NCBI RefSeq assembly: GCF_000814475.1
Contig: NZ_JSVC01000017.1
Location: 31,990-95,989, forward strand
Reading direction: 5' to 3'
DNA: 64,000 nucleotides
Origin: Flavihumibacter solisilvae
GTDB lineage: Bacteria; Bacteroidota; Bacteroidia; Chitinophagales; Chitinophagaceae
Shown: one piece after another, positions 44,515 to 53,738 of the stretch
Layout: each line of letters starts with the position of its first letter
Position numbering within the stretch: position 1 is the first letter of the stretch
Notes under the pieces: generated by a model
The model's database searches: none
The model's input: the letters and a program-made list of their open reading frames with translations, nothing else
What the model was told of the DNA's origin: nothing
Program-made: the position numbers and the translations under genes

Positions 44515-45152
44515 AAGACACTTTTTTTCAGTAGCCCCGTCACAAATTTCTTCCATTGCGGCTTATTGAATCCCAGCATGGCTGCTACGCTAATAATTAA
44601 ATTCCGTATCGCATCCAGCCAGCCGGCATGCCCAATATTCGGTTTCTCGTTCCTGCCGAAAACAGCAGCCTTCACACTTTTACCTGACCTTTCCAAATAA
44701 AATGTACTGGTAGCTTCATCGGTAAAGAAATGGGCAATATGTTTCTTTTGTGGAATCGGCGGCACAGCCGGACGTACACTCATAGCGATGCTGGACATGT
44801 CACTCGTCCATTTTTCTTCGATATTCTCGACCCTTACCCATTCAAAGCCGTCTCCATCTGAAGGGCCCGGTACATTAGGAATTGAAATCCGGATAAAGTC
44901 ATCCTGCTTAGCCATTGCATGTAGTTGCTCTCCCATTTCGTTTACCAGCTGAAATCTTGCTCCGCCCCCTGCGATCCTGTGCCAATCATTTACGTTTAGC
45001 AGAGATTCTCTTGCCCTGTTATATATTATTGATGCTTCTAGGGACCTCCCCGAACTGACCTTATAACAAGTTGTAGATTGGCTTCCCTTTACCTGCCTGG
45101 GTATCATCTCAATTAATTTTAGTGCATTTGACAGCAAACTGTTAAAATTCAT
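44511..45152 (-). CDS. Conserved-looking hypothetical protein, divergent from CinA-like gene
   Basis: 213 residues from ATG 45152 (MNFNSLLSNA); a longer frame to 45191 would read into the CinA-like start. No signal peptide. The centre has a beta-rich segment (DDFIRISIPNVPGPSDGDGF, EWVRVENIEEKW) and VFGRNEKPNIGHAGW precedes a C-terminal hydrophobic/amphipathic helix (IRNLIISVAAMLGF) that could be membrane-associated. No family recognised. Shares a short divergent gap holding a palindrome with the CinA-like gene, and converges on MATE. Confidence 0.65.
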   Translation of the reverse strand: MNFNSLLSNALKLIEMIPRQVKGSQSTTCYKVSSGRSLEASIIYNRARESLLNVNDWHRIAGGGARFQLVNEMGEQLHAMAKQDDFIRISIPNVPGPSDGDGFEWVRVENIEEKWTSDMSSIAMSVRPAVPPIPQKKHIAHFFTDEATSTFYLERSGKSVKAAVFGRNEKPNIGHAGWLDAIRNLIISVAAMLGFNKPQWKKFVTGLLKKSVF

Positions 45153-45170
45153 ATGCCAGACAATGGCATA
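45152..45170. repeat. Inverted repeat in the divergent gap of the CinA-like pair
   Basis: Arms tatgcca (45152-45158) and tggcata (45164-45170) form a perfect 7-bp inverted repeat with a 5-nt centre. It covers the first base of the hypothetical gene start and lies 20 nt before the CinA-like ATG, so it could be an operator for both. Confidence 0.4.
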
Positions 45171-45190
45171 AGAATTTAAAGCTGACAACA

Positions 45191-45703
45191 ATGACTACAA
45201 ATACAATTGGCTGGAATTCATTTGACCGGGGCATTCTAAATACAGTTGCAGAAAAACTACAGAAGAAGAAAGAAACCGTGGCATTGGCAGAAAGTGTAAC
45301 ATCCGGCCTCTTGCAACTGGCTTTCTCACTGCCAGATGGCGCCATGAATTATTTCCAGGGCGGACTTACTGCTTATAACCTTGGACAGAAATCAAGACTA
45401 CTATTGGTTGATCCCATTCATGCAGAACAATGTAATTGTGTAAGTGAACTTGTTGCGATACAAATGGCCAGGCAAATCAGGGTCCATTTTACGTCCGACT
45501 GGGGAATAGCAATAACAGGTTATGCTTCACCGGTACCAGAAAAAGGAATCACAAACCTATTCGCCTGTTTTGCGTTTTGTTACCGCAACGAGCGATTGTA
45601 CAGCAACACGGTAAAAGGTGTTCATAAAGATCCTGTGCAGAACAGGTTGTTCTACACAAACTATGTGCTGCAACAATTCGAAGAAATACTGGACGGAAAT
45701 TAA
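45191..45703 (+). CDS. Stand-alone CinA C-terminal-like (PncC-type) protein
   Basis: 170 residues comparable to the CinA_C/PncC domain that deamidates nicotinamide mononucleotide. The Ser of the AES motif (LAESVTSGLLQLAFS) and the Lys in LGQKSRLLLV are kept, but the T-G-G after AES reads T-S-G, and the later G-x-A-G-P-G loop reads GYASPVPEKG. So it is a divergent member whose activity is uncertain. No N-terminal COG1058 domain. Divergent from the hypothetical gene at 45152. Confidence 0.75.
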   Translation: MTTNTIGWNSFDRGILNTVAEKLQKKKETVALAESVTSGLLQLAFSLPDGAMNYFQGGLTAYNLGQKSRLLLVDPIHAEQCNCVSELVAIQMARQIRVHFTSDWGIAITGYASPVPEKGITNLFACFAFCYRNERLYSNTVKGVHKDPVQNRLFYTNYVLQQFEEILDGN

Positions 45704-45770
45704 CCAGGAAAAATATCGGTTGATGAAACATAAAGGCCAAAGGGAACTGTTGTAAAGACAGGTACGGCGA

Positions 45771-46262
45771 TCAGTACACGTCGTTTTCCAGGATAGTCGG
45801 CAATTTATCAATTAGATCCTGTCCACCGTCCCATTCTGCAGGTCCATAAATCTTAAAGATCTGCCACAATTCAGGATTCAACTGAACAATTGTATAAAGG
45901 TATCTGCGGTTCGGAGCATATATCTCGAATGCAGTATAATTTAAAATCATATAACGGTAATAACCGAAAAAAAGCGCATCCGGTTGTTCTCCGTTTTCAC
46001 CTTTGTACCACTGTAATTCCCTTCGTTCAATTTCCAAGGTATCACCTTCGCCCAACTTTTCGCCAACTTCAGACGCCAGGTCAGTAAACCCCAGGTCCTG
46101 CTCAACCCATTGTCCTGATTCCACATCTGTGAAAAAGATATTTGAGTATCCGTCTTCAAAAGTGACCTGAAACATTTTATGAAGAGGATGATAAATATAT
46201 CTTACATCACCTTCTACATTGTTTCCTTCTACCTGGATTTGAATTTTTTCTTTCATGACCAT
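45771..46262 (-). CDS. Hypothetical acidic protein
   Basis: 163 residues, ATG at 46262 or two codons later at 46256 (MKEKIQIQVEG). Mostly beta-like with many aromatic and acidic residues, for example KMFQVTFEDGYSNIFF, GEGDTLEIERREL and FGYYRYMILNYTAFEIY. Soluble, no signal peptide, no Cys. No family recognised. Faces the CinA-like gene convergently and lies before the DUF2383 gene divergently. Confidence 0.6.
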   Translation of the reverse strand: MVMKEKIQIQVEGNNVEGDVRYIYHPLHKMFQVTFEDGYSNIFFTDVESGQWVEQDLGFTDLASEVGEKLGEGDTLEIERRELQWYKGENGEQPDALFFGYYRYMILNYTAFEIYAPNRRYLYTIVQLNPELWQIFKIYGPAEWDGGQDLIDKLPTILENDVY

Positions 46263-46452
46263 TCTGTTTAGTCTACGGTTCCCAGTCTGAACAGCCTATA
46301 AAAAAATAATGCCGGAAAGTCACGATTCCCGCATCAATTATTTAATGTCACAAATGCGTAGCTTTTTCTACATGGCAGAGGCACGTTACAGCGGAGATTC
46401 GCTGGTATGTTTTTTTTGACTTGTTATATTATTTCACTTAAAACTGAAAATT

Positions 46453-46929
46453 ATGCAACGAAATGAAGAATTAAACGAGGTACTGAATGATCTCATCCAG
46501 ATCAACAATGACCGCATTGAAGGTTATGAACGTGCAATAAAAGATACAGAAACGGAAAGAAGTGATCTGCTGCAGGTATTCAATAGAATGATTGAAGAGA
46601 GCAGGGGATTTAAGTCATCGTTGCAGCAAATGGTTGGAAAATACGGAGGAGAAGTGGAAACTGATGACACAACAGTAAAAGGAAAAGTCTACCGGATGTG
46701 GATGGATATCAAGTCTGTATTCAGTGGACATTCAGGCAAATCCGCTCTTGAGTTATGCGAATTTGGGGAAGACGCTGCTCAAAGGGCATATGAAGAAGCG
46801 TTGGAATCAGACGCTACCATGGACGCAGATGTAAGAACCCTGGTAAGAACACAAAAGGATATGCTAAAAATTTCGCACGACAGAATTAAAGCGATGCGGG
46901 ATGCTGATCAACGACAAAAAGCACATTAG
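46453..46929 (+). CDS. DUF2383 / PA2169-type four-helix-bundle protein
   Basis: 158 residues, almost fully helical. Blocks NEVLNDLIQINNDRIEGYERAIKD and LCEFGEDAAQRAYEEAL with a C-terminal helix RTLVRTQKDMLKISHDRIKAM match the PA2169 (DUF2383) family, ferritin-like bundles usually linked to general stress conditions. Usual metal-binding residues are not obvious. Followed 18 nt later by the DUF4142 gene, so probably one transcript. Confidence 0.87.
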   Translation: MQRNEELNEVLNDLIQINNDRIEGYERAIKDTETERSDLLQVFNRMIEESRGFKSSLQQMVGKYGGEVETDDTTVKGKVYRMWMDIKSVFSGHSGKSALELCEFGEDAAQRAYEEALESDATMDADVRTLVRTQKDMLKISHDRIKAMRDADQRQKAH

Positions 46930-46947
46930 AACTCAAAACACCATAAT

Positions 46948-47574
46948 ATGAAAACAATTAAGTTGTTGTTTTTTCTTGCAATGTCTGTTGGAATTGTCTC
47001 ATTAACCGCATGTGGCGACGGTACCAGAACCGGTAGTGATGGTAATGACACAACTAATGTAGTAACACCAGGCTATGATGATCCCAATCCTGCGGCACAG
47101 GATGTGAACAAGGACAAGGATACGACAAACAGAGCCGCATTTTCAGATGATGACCGGAAATTTGTTGAAGACATGGTCGAATCCAATTATGCGGAAATAA
47201 AGCTGGCGACACTTGCACAGGAAAAATCAACCAACAGTGAAGTTAAACAGGTAGCCAAGCAGCTTGAATCTGATCATAGCGCAGCACTGACAAAACTTAA
47301 GCAAATAGCAGAAAGCAAATCGCTGACCGTTCCTGGTGCAGAAAGTGATAAAGCACGGAACCAGGCCGAAAGATTTGCTGAAAAGAAAGCGGATAAATTT
47401 GACAAGGATTGGTGCAAGGAAATGATGGATAAGCATGATGCCTCTATCAAAAAGCTTGAAAAGGAACAGAATGATGCTGATGATGCAGATTTGAAAGCCT
47501 GGATTACTGAAACTTTACCAGTTATTCGTAGTCACCATGATAAACTCATGGCTTGTCACAGCAAACTAAAATAG
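46948..47574 (+). CDS. DUF4142 domain lipoprotein
   Basis: 208 residues. Lipoprotein signal with LTAC (Cys22), then an acidic, Thr/Asp-rich linker to about residue 65, then a ferritin-like helical DUF4142 domain: DDRKFVEDMVESNYAEIKLATLAQEKS, VKQVAKQLESDHSAALTKL and WCKEMMDKHDASIKKLEKEQ. Predicted envelope-anchored; often found with other stress genes, no reaction known. Ends at a bidirectional terminator. Confidence 0.88.
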   Translation: MKTIKLLFFLAMSVGIVSLTACGDGTRTGSDGNDTTNVVTPGYDDPNPAAQDVNKDKDTTNRAAFSDDDRKFVEDMVESNYAEIKLATLAQEKSTNSEVKQVAKQLESDHSAALTKLKQIAESKSLTVPGAESDKARNQAERFAEKKADKFDKDWCKEMMDKHDASIKKLEKEQNDADDADLKAWITETLPVIRSHHDKLMACHSKLK

Positions 47575-47608
47575 TTTTTTTTATAGCACACAGATTGGAA
47601 GGTAGAAA

Positions 47609-47640
47609 AAGGCTGGATTTTTATCCGGCCTTTTTTTATG
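47609..47640. terminator. Bidirectional terminator between DUF4142 and the receiver-kinase gene
   Basis: A 10-bp stem with one G-T pair (47609-47618 with 47623-47632) and a TTTT loop has a T-run to the right and an A-run to the left, so it can stop transcription from both sides. The kinase stop is at its right edge. Confidence 0.8.
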
Positions 47641-49096
47641 CTGGAACAGCGTCTAATGTCTTGAAAAAAATGCTGAAAGTAGTGCCTGTATCTTTTAGAG
47701 ATATCACATCCACTTTGGCCTGGTGACTGTTTAGTATGCTAAGTGCGGTTGGAAGTCCGAGGCCTATCCCCTCCTTCTTGGTCGTAAAATAGGGTTCAAA
47801 TAATCTTCTCTGTTGTTCTTCTGTCATACCGTGCCCATTATCCGTGATCCGGATTTCACAACCATCCCGGTCCTTTTTCACGCTGATGACTAAGATCTTT
47901 GTTTCCTTATCCATCGCTTCAATCGCGTTATTGATGATATTAAGCAATGCCATGGTCAACTTTGACCTGTCTGCCATAATACGGATCGGTGTGTGTGGCA
48001 AATTGGTTTGTAATCGTATCGTTTTTAATGTCAGTCGGTCGGTAGCATTTGTAATTACACCGTTAATTAACTCCTGCACAATAAGCGGCCTTTGGAGAAC
48101 CTCTGTACCACCGGAGAAAAAAAGCAACTGGCTGATGATCTGGTTTATCCGTTGACTATTCCTGAAAATTATCTCAAAATATTTTTCCCGGTCTGCAATA
48201 TCAGGATATTTAAGTTTTTCCACAGACAGGTTAATGTTGGTTAGCGGATTGCGGATCTCGTGGGCAAGTACCTGCGCCAGCCTACCGGTTGCAGCCTGCT
48301 TCTCATAAAATAGCGCTGCTTTTTCTGCCCTCTTCAACAGAGTGATGTCATGAAGTATGCATTGGACAAGCTTTTCAGGCTCATCATCACTTAGAATTAT
48401 TGCTGAGAACAGGCAAATTATTTCATCTCCTGATTTACATACTAACTCAACTTCAACATCATTTACCTCTCCCTTAGTAGCGAATACTTCATCGATCAAC
48501 TCGGCATTTTTATCATCTGCCACCAAATCCAGGAAGGACATGTCTGCAAATTCTTCCAACGTATAGCCAAGCATTAGCGAGGTTGCATGATTTACTGTAA
48601 CAAAAGAAAAAGACTGAGTAGTCAGAAAAAGGGCATCTTTGGATTGTTCGAAGATGTTCCTGTATTTCCTTTCGTTTACCCTTAGCGCCTTCATGGTTTC
48701 CGACTTGCCGAGGGCATAACGGATAGACCTTTCCAACTTTTCCGTAGTCAGCTCCCCTTTTTCCAGGTAATCCATTGCACCGGTTTTCATTGCTTCCATG
48801 TCTATATCACGGCTTCCCTTACTGGTGAATAGGATAATCGGATCGTTGCAACCAAGTTCTATCGATTCCCTCAGCAGGTCAAGCCCCGTTTTTGCGCCAA
48901 GAAAATAATCAACAAAGTACAGGTGGTATTTTTTACTGCGTATTTCTTCAATAGCCTCGTTATAGTTATAGCACCATTCAACCGTCCATTCTTTTGATTC
49001 CGGAATGGCCCGGATCATCTCCTCCGTTAAAGAATAGTCATCCCAGTCGTCCTCTATAATTAATATGTTCAACCGGGAATAGCTGGTGTAAATCAT
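47636..49096 (-). CDS. Receiver-PAS-histidine kinase hybrid protein
   Basis: 486 residues. N-terminal receiver domain with acidic IIEDDWDD and the phospho-acceptor Asp63 (LYFVDYFLG). A PAS domain spans about 140-255, followed by a HisKA helix with H279 in LAHEIRNPLTN, and an HATPase domain with IINNAIEAMD, DNGHGMTEEQQ and GIGLGLPTALSI. Having the receiver at the N-terminus suits an output kinase that is itself tuned by phosphorylation. Fourth gene of the rpoN operon, 5 nt downstream of the PAS kinase. Confidence 0.9.
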   Translation of the reverse strand: MIYTSYSRLNILIIEDDWDDYSLTEEMIRAIPESKEWTVEWCYNYNEAIEEIRSKKYHLYFVDYFLGAKTGLDLLRESIELGCNDPIILFTSKGSRDIDMEAMKTGAMDYLEKGELTTEKLERSIRYALGKSETMKALRVNERKYRNIFEQSKDALFLTTQSFSFVTVNHATSLMLGYTLEEFADMSFLDLVADDKNAELIDEVFATKGEVNDVEVELVCKSGDEIICLFSAIILSDDEPEKLVQCILHDITLLKRAEKAALFYEKQAATGRLAQVLAHEIRNPLTNINLSVEKLKYPDIADREKYFEIIFRNSQRINQIISQLLFFSGGTEVLQRPLIVQELINGVITNATDRLTLKTIRLQTNLPHTPIRIMADRSKLTMALLNIINNAIEAMDKETKILVISVKKDRDGCEIRITDNGHGMTEEQQRRLFEPYFTTKKEGIGLGLPTALSILNSHQAKVDVISLKDTGTTFSIFFKTLDAVPA

Positions 49097-49101
49097 ATTG
49101 C

Positions 49102-50613
49102 TCAGGCATGTTGATGAACAGGCAGGATTACATAGAATGTAGTCGCTTCATTGGGTTTGCTTTCAGCATACAATAATCCTCTGTGCGTGTCAACTATTTT
49201 TTTACAGATAGCCAATCCTAAGCCGGTTCCAGGGTATTCCCACTTTCCGTTCAGACGTTGGAAGAGTTGGAAGATCTTTTCTGCATACTGGTTATCGAAT
49301 CCAATTCCATTGTCAATACAACTGATCCTGACATATACTTCATCACCATAGATATTAAGTTGAAATTTCTCCTGATTGCTCAATGGGCTTGAAGTTACAC
49401 GAATTTTCGGATGTGCAGTTTTATTGGTAAACTTCAATGCATTGTTTACCAGGTTACTGAACAACTGGTACATCTGTGGTGCATATGCTTCAATGACGGG
49501 CAGTGTTTCAAGGTCAATGTCTGCTCCGCCTTCTTTTATTTTTAGTTCATATTCCGATAGAACCTGGTTCAGCACATCATTCAGATCAGTAGTGTCGAAC
49601 CTCGAAGCCTCCGTCGAAATTCGTGCATATTTCAACAGATTTTCTATAAGCTGCTGCATGTTTTTGGCTGATTTCTGCATCCTGTTCAAAACGGCCATAT
49701 TCTCATCATCCAACTTTCCGCCCAGGTTTTCAAACAGCCGGTTACTATAGATAATAAGTTTACGAAGTGGTTCCTGCAGGTCGTGAGAGGCGACATATGC
49801 AAAGTCTTCCAGTTGCTGGTTTGAACGGTTAAGGTCCTGGATAATCTGGTTCATTTCGTTTTCGTAAGTCTTTATCCTGGTAATGTCGCGCGTTGTGCCC
49901 ACTACTTTCACAGGTTTACCGTCAGGACTTCGGAATATCCGGCCACTTGTTTCAAGCTTTCGCTGTGAACCATCAGCTTTTGTAACTTCAATCTCCCTTA
50001 CATAGCTGTCCTTTTCTTCATTAGCAGTTACCTCCCTTGTAACAGGGTGTTCGAGTTCGTCAAAACCGTTTGATATACTGAATTGCCGGTTGAAGTTTGG
50101 AGCTTCGACCTGTTGTATACCAAATAGAGAGTAGATCCCTTTGGAAAGACTCAGCTGGCTATTCCCGATATCATATTCCCAATAGCCCTGCTGTAATTGT
50201 TCCTCCCGTTCAATCATCATTTCCCGGTAGTTCTCAAGATCCTGCCGAAAAGTAATGTCGCTTACCAGGACAATCCAGTCGGATCTCTCCTCATTGCATG
50301 GCCTGGCATCACAGGAAACGACGATCTGTCGGCCGGTTGACGTAACGAGATTAAACTGTCCCTGGTAGCATGTGCCGGTTCGCAGCTGGGGAAGCAGCGT
50401 TTCACTGATATCAGGCTTTTGCGTAGCTGTAGTACTTTTAAAAAAAGCGCCAATAGGATAAGTTGAGATAGAATTGGTTTCAGTTTCAAGGAGGCGGTAA
50501 ATTCCTTCACTCCAGCATTCTACATTTTTTCCGACCTCCCATCGCAAAAAGCCAAACCTCAGGCACTCCTGCGCATACATCAGGTATGGTGCGAAAGGGT
50601 ATTCAGATTTCAT
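49102..50613 (-). CDS. PAS-domain sensor histidine kinase
   Basis: 503 residues from ATG 50613 (MKSEYPFAPY); a longer frame to 50682 is spurious. It overlaps the activator gene by 11 bp. No membrane helices. Two PAS-like segments (about 15-125 and 140-250) precede a HisKA helix with H277 in VASHDLQEPLRK and an HATPase domain with LVNNALKFTNK, DNGIGFD and GTGLGLAICKK. Probably a cytoplasmic sensor signalling to the NtrC-type protein encoded just upstream. Confidence 0.9.
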   Translation of the reverse strand: MKSEYPFAPYLMYAQECLRFGFLRWEVGKNVECWSEGIYRLLETETNSISTYPIGAFFKSTTATQKPDISETLLPQLRTGTCYQGQFNLVTSTGRQIVVSCDARPCNEERSDWIVLVSDITFRQDLENYREMMIEREEQLQQGYWEYDIGNSQLSLSKGIYSLFGIQQVEAPNFNRQFSISNGFDELEHPVTREVTANEEKDSYVREIEVTKADGSQRKLETSGRIFRSPDGKPVKVVGTTRDITRIKTYENEMNQIIQDLNRSNQQLEDFAYVASHDLQEPLRKLIIYSNRLFENLGGKLDDENMAVLNRMQKSAKNMQQLIENLLKYARISTEASRFDTTDLNDVLNQVLSEYELKIKEGGADIDLETLPVIEAYAPQMYQLFSNLVNNALKFTNKTAHPKIRVTSSPLSNQEKFQLNIYGDEVYVRISCIDNGIGFDNQYAEKIFQLFQRLNGKWEYPGTGLGLAICKKIVDTHRGLLYAESKPNEATTFYVILPVHQHA

Positions 50614-52087
50614 TATTAGTTTTTTTGCCGAGAATAATTTCCTGGTATAAAGCAATTTTGTTGTACAGCGTTTTCCGGTCAATGTTCAGAACCCTTGCTG
50701 CACGGCTTTTATTGAAATTGTTTTCTCTTAACGTCTTGACAATTAGTTCATATTCGTGGTCGATTGACGCCATTTTCAGAGAGTGTATTTCTGTCGCTCG
50801 TTCCGGTTGGGAAGGAATTGCGGGAATTTTGCTTTCGATGTGTTGTGGAATTTCGGGAAAGGCAATATCTGAATCATTTTTTAGTAACCGTTGGAAATTG
50901 TTTATTTCAAAAGGAAGCGACCTGGCTTCAATATAATCACCGTCCGATAGCAGGGCAGCCCGTTTAACAACATTTTTAAGTTCACGGAGATTACCAGGCC
51001 AATGGTATTCCCGGAATATGGACTCAATTTCACCGGCAAACCCTTTAATATTTTTGCCCAGGTTCTGGTTGGCCAGTTTCAAAAAATGATTTGCGAACAA
51101 CATAATATCATCCTTGCGGTCCCTCAACGGAGGAACCTCAATTGTAAACTCATTGAAACGATGGTACAGATCCTCCCGAAATGCGCCCTTACGGGCTGCT
51201 TCCTGAAGATTTTCATTGCTGGCAATTATAATGCGGATGTCCAGGTCAATGTCACGCGTCCCCCCTACTCTTCTCATTTTTCGTTCCTGTATCACCCTCA
51301 ATAAGGACACTTGTGTGTCGTACGAAAGGTTGGCAACTTCATCCAGAAAAATTGTTCCCTTATTGGCCACTTCGAAACTACCCTGTTTCTGTTGGATCGC
51401 GCCTGTAAAGGATCCCTTTTCATGGCCAAATAATTCACTTCCTGCAATATCCCGTGAAAGAGCTCCACAGTCGATGGCGACAAACGGATATTGCTTGCGG
51501 TGACTTTTCTTATGAATCTCCTGCGCTATCGCTTCCTTGCCGCTACCGCTTTCTCCATACAGGATCACACTATAATCGGTTGGGGCAACCAGCGAAATCT
51601 GGTGCATGATCTGCCTGAATACGTAACTGTTTCCGAAAATGTATGAATCGTTTTCAGAAAACTCTGCTACTGGTGTTTTTGCTACGGGCGCCGGAGCTTT
51701 GCCGGATTCAGAAACCTCGGCAGAGCGTGTTCCTGACTTGAGTGCATTCTGAACGGTATTCAGGATTTCCTCCGGAAACAATGGCTTGAGGATATAGTCG
51801 AACGCACCGGATTTTATTGTTAATACCGCAGTCTTCAGGTCATTGTGCGCGGTAATGATGATTACAGGAATCTGCTGCTTTTCCTTTATGCGCAACATAA
51901 GCGTCTTGCCATCCATTTCCTCCATCCTGTAGTCACAGATAGCTAGGTCATAAACATTCTTTTCTATCATTTCCAGCGCCTTATGGGCAGAAGGAGTATC
52001 GTCCACATTATATTCATATTTCGTCAGGAACTTTGACAACAAAAAGCAGATATCCGGATCGTCGTCGACAACTAGTATTCTTTTCAT
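50603..52087 (-). CDS. NtrC-family sigma-54-dependent response regulator
   Basis: 494 residues from ATG 52087. Receiver domain with acidic VVDDDPD and Asp52 (LAICDYRM), then an AAA+ domain with Walker A GESGSGKE (178-185), the sigma-54-contact loop GSFTGA (225-230, Ser in place of the usual Ala), Walker B FLDE (247-250), then a Fis-type HTH at the C-terminus (KSRAARVLNIDRKTLYNKI). Activates RpoN-dependent promoters after phosphorylation. It follows rpoN by 28 nt and precedes two kinases, so the locus encodes a complete sigma-54 pathway. Confidence 0.95.
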   Translation of the reverse strand: MKRILVVDDDPDICFLLSKFLTKYEYNVDDTPSAHKALEMIEKNVYDLAICDYRMEEMDGKTLMLRIKEKQQIPVIIITAHNDLKTAVLTIKSGAFDYILKPLFPEEILNTVQNALKSGTRSAEVSESGKAPAPVAKTPVAEFSENDSYIFGNSYVFRQIMHQISLVAPTDYSVILYGESGSGKEAIAQEIHKKSHRKQYPFVAIDCGALSRDIAGSELFGHEKGSFTGAIQQKQGSFEVANKGTIFLDEVANLSYDTQVSLLRVIQERKMRRVGGTRDIDLDIRIIIASNENLQEAARKGAFREDLYHRFNEFTIEVPPLRDRKDDIMLFANHFLKLANQNLGKNIKGFAGEIESIFREYHWPGNLRELKNVVKRAALLSDGDYIEARSLPFEINNFQRLLKNDSDIAFPEIPQHIESKIPAIPSQPERATEIHSLKMASIDHEYELIVKTLRENNFNKSRAARVLNIDRKTLYNKIALYQEIILGKKTNNEI

Positions 52088-52115
52088 GGAGAGGTATTTA
52101 GAGATGATGCTATAA

Positions 52116-53522
52116 TTAAGTTGCAGCACGGAAATTTGCTGCTACAATCCCCAGTGATTCACGGTATTTTGCCACCGTTCTCCTTGCAACCCTGAATCCT
52201 TTTTGCGACAATAAATGCGACAGGTCGTTATCACTAAACGGATTGTGCTTATCTTCTGCTTCAACCAGTTCCCTTAGCTCAGCCTGTATAACTTTCGAGG
52301 TAACTGCCATGCCGTTATTATCGCGGAGCCCCTCTGAAAACAGGTTTTTCAGGAGGATGGTTCCGAAGTGCGTTTCTGCATACTTATTACTGGTAATGCG
52401 ACTTATTGTTGAGATGTCAACCTGCACTATTTCAGCAATGTTCCTCAGGATCATCGGTTTGAGATCGAGCTCATCACCAGACTGAAAAAATGCTTTTTGC
52501 CAGTTTACGATTGCCAGCATTGTTCGCGTCATGGTTTGCTCGCGTTGGCGTATGGCTGAAATGAACCATTCCGCCGCCTGCATTTTGCCTTTCAGATACT
52601 GGTGTGTCCCTTTATCCCTTTCCGAACATTGAGTCATTATGTTGTTCATCCAGTCATGATTGATCTGAAGGGTATCGGATCGCTGCCTTGTGAGAGAAAC
52701 ATTGATCTTATCATCTTTAACAGCAACACTAAAATCCGGGATAATAACCCGATTTTCTGTTTGTAGAGGCGGAGTTTCCAGCACTGGCCTGAAACTCAAT
52801 GTTGAGATGTATTTGACTATCTCTTTCAGCCGGTTGATGGTAACATTCATCGCTTTACAAATTCTTCCGTATTCCCGATGAAGTAGGTCAGTAAAATGAT
52901 TGCTAATGGCATTCCCTGCTTCAACTGTGATCTCGTCGGCTTTTTTTTCTTTTTTTAGTTGCAGCAAGAGGCATTCCTGGAAACTCCTTGCGCCAACGCC
53001 CGGTGGATCGAGTTCCTGCAGTTGTTGAAGCACCAGATCAATTTCACCAGGGTCAGTCCAGCCACTTGACCGAAACGAATATTCTTCAGCTAGTTTTGAT
53101 GTATCCTCTTCCAGCATTCCATAGTCATTGAGACTGTCGATTATAAAACATGCAATTCTCAACTCTTTTTCAGTACCACATTGAAAGCCCATCTGTTCCT
53201 TAAGCCGATCGCGGAAGCTCGGCTCTTCTGAGATTTGCCGGTCCGGCATATTTCCTTCCGTAAAGAAATTCTGATGCTCCTTTCTGCAATCCGGAACATC
53301 GTCATATGCGAATTCTTCATAGTCTGCATAGTCAGCAACAACTTCGTCCTGGCTTTCGGAATCAACGGATGACTCGATCTCTTCCAACAATGGGTTTTCT
53401 TCAAGTTCGAGGGAAATTCTTTGTTCAAGTTCCAATGTGGTAAGGTGAAACAGGTTTAAGAGGTGAATCTGCTGCGGCAGGATCTTGATGCGCTGGGACC
53501 GGGTAATTTGCTGAGAGATCAT
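52116..53522 (-). CDS. rpoN: RNA polymerase sigma-54 factor
   Basis: 468 residues. The N-terminal activator-interacting region carries LELEQRISLELEENPLLEE, an acidic linker follows, then the core-binding domain (DPPGVGARSFQECLLLQL, LSFRPVLETPPL). The C-terminus holds the RpoN box ARRTVAKYRE that contacts the -24 element. It drives genes needing an NtrC-type activator, and its own activator is the next gene. Transcription likely starts in the 216-bp gap before the DUF1328 gene, divergently. Confidence 0.96.
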   Translation of the reverse strand: MISQQITRSQRIKILPQQIHLLNLFHLTTLELEQRISLELEENPLLEEIESSVDSESQDEVVADYADYEEFAYDDVPDCRKEHQNFFTEGNMPDRQISEEPSFRDRLKEQMGFQCGTEKELRIACFIIDSLNDYGMLEEDTSKLAEEYSFRSSGWTDPGEIDLVLQQLQELDPPGVGARSFQECLLLQLKKEKKADEITVEAGNAISNHFTDLLHREYGRICKAMNVTINRLKEIVKYISTLSFRPVLETPPLQTENRVIIPDFSVAVKDDKINVSLTRQRSDTLQINHDWMNNIMTQCSERDKGTHQYLKGKMQAAEWFISAIRQREQTMTRTMLAIVNWQKAFFQSGDELDLKPMILRNIAEIVQVDISTISRITSNKYAETHFGTILLKNLFSEGLRDNNGMAVTSKVIQAELRELVEAEDKHNPFSDNDLSHLLSQKGFRVARRTVAKYRESLGIVAANFRAAT

Positions 53523-53665
53523 GGCAGGTGTTTAAGTAGGGGAAACAAGTACCGAACCAAACTAATATGTGCGGGAATACGCAATAATTGGGAATTTATG
53601 TTGAATCCACTCTACACATTTACGTCTGAAGCTGCATCTAATTCCTCAGCTGGCTCAAGTTATTT

Positions 53666-53675
53666 GTGCCGGCAC
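53666..53675. promoter_or_regulatory. Perfect 10-bp palindrome in the rpoN-DUF1328 gap
   Basis: GTGCCGGCAC is self-complementary and sits in the divergent gap 64 nt before the DUF1328 ATG. It could be an operator or chance; no flanking promoter box was identified. Confidence 0.3.
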
Positions 53676-53738
53676 CCGGGTATGGAAATTTCATTTGCCG
53701 GTTAGTTAACCTGAAACATTCACCAAAACCCAAAAATT

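Noticed and set aside
46384..46402. GGCACGTTACAGC as a sigma-54 promoter before DUF2383
   Set aside because: Spacing between GG and GC is 9, not 10, and the rest of the consensus is poor.
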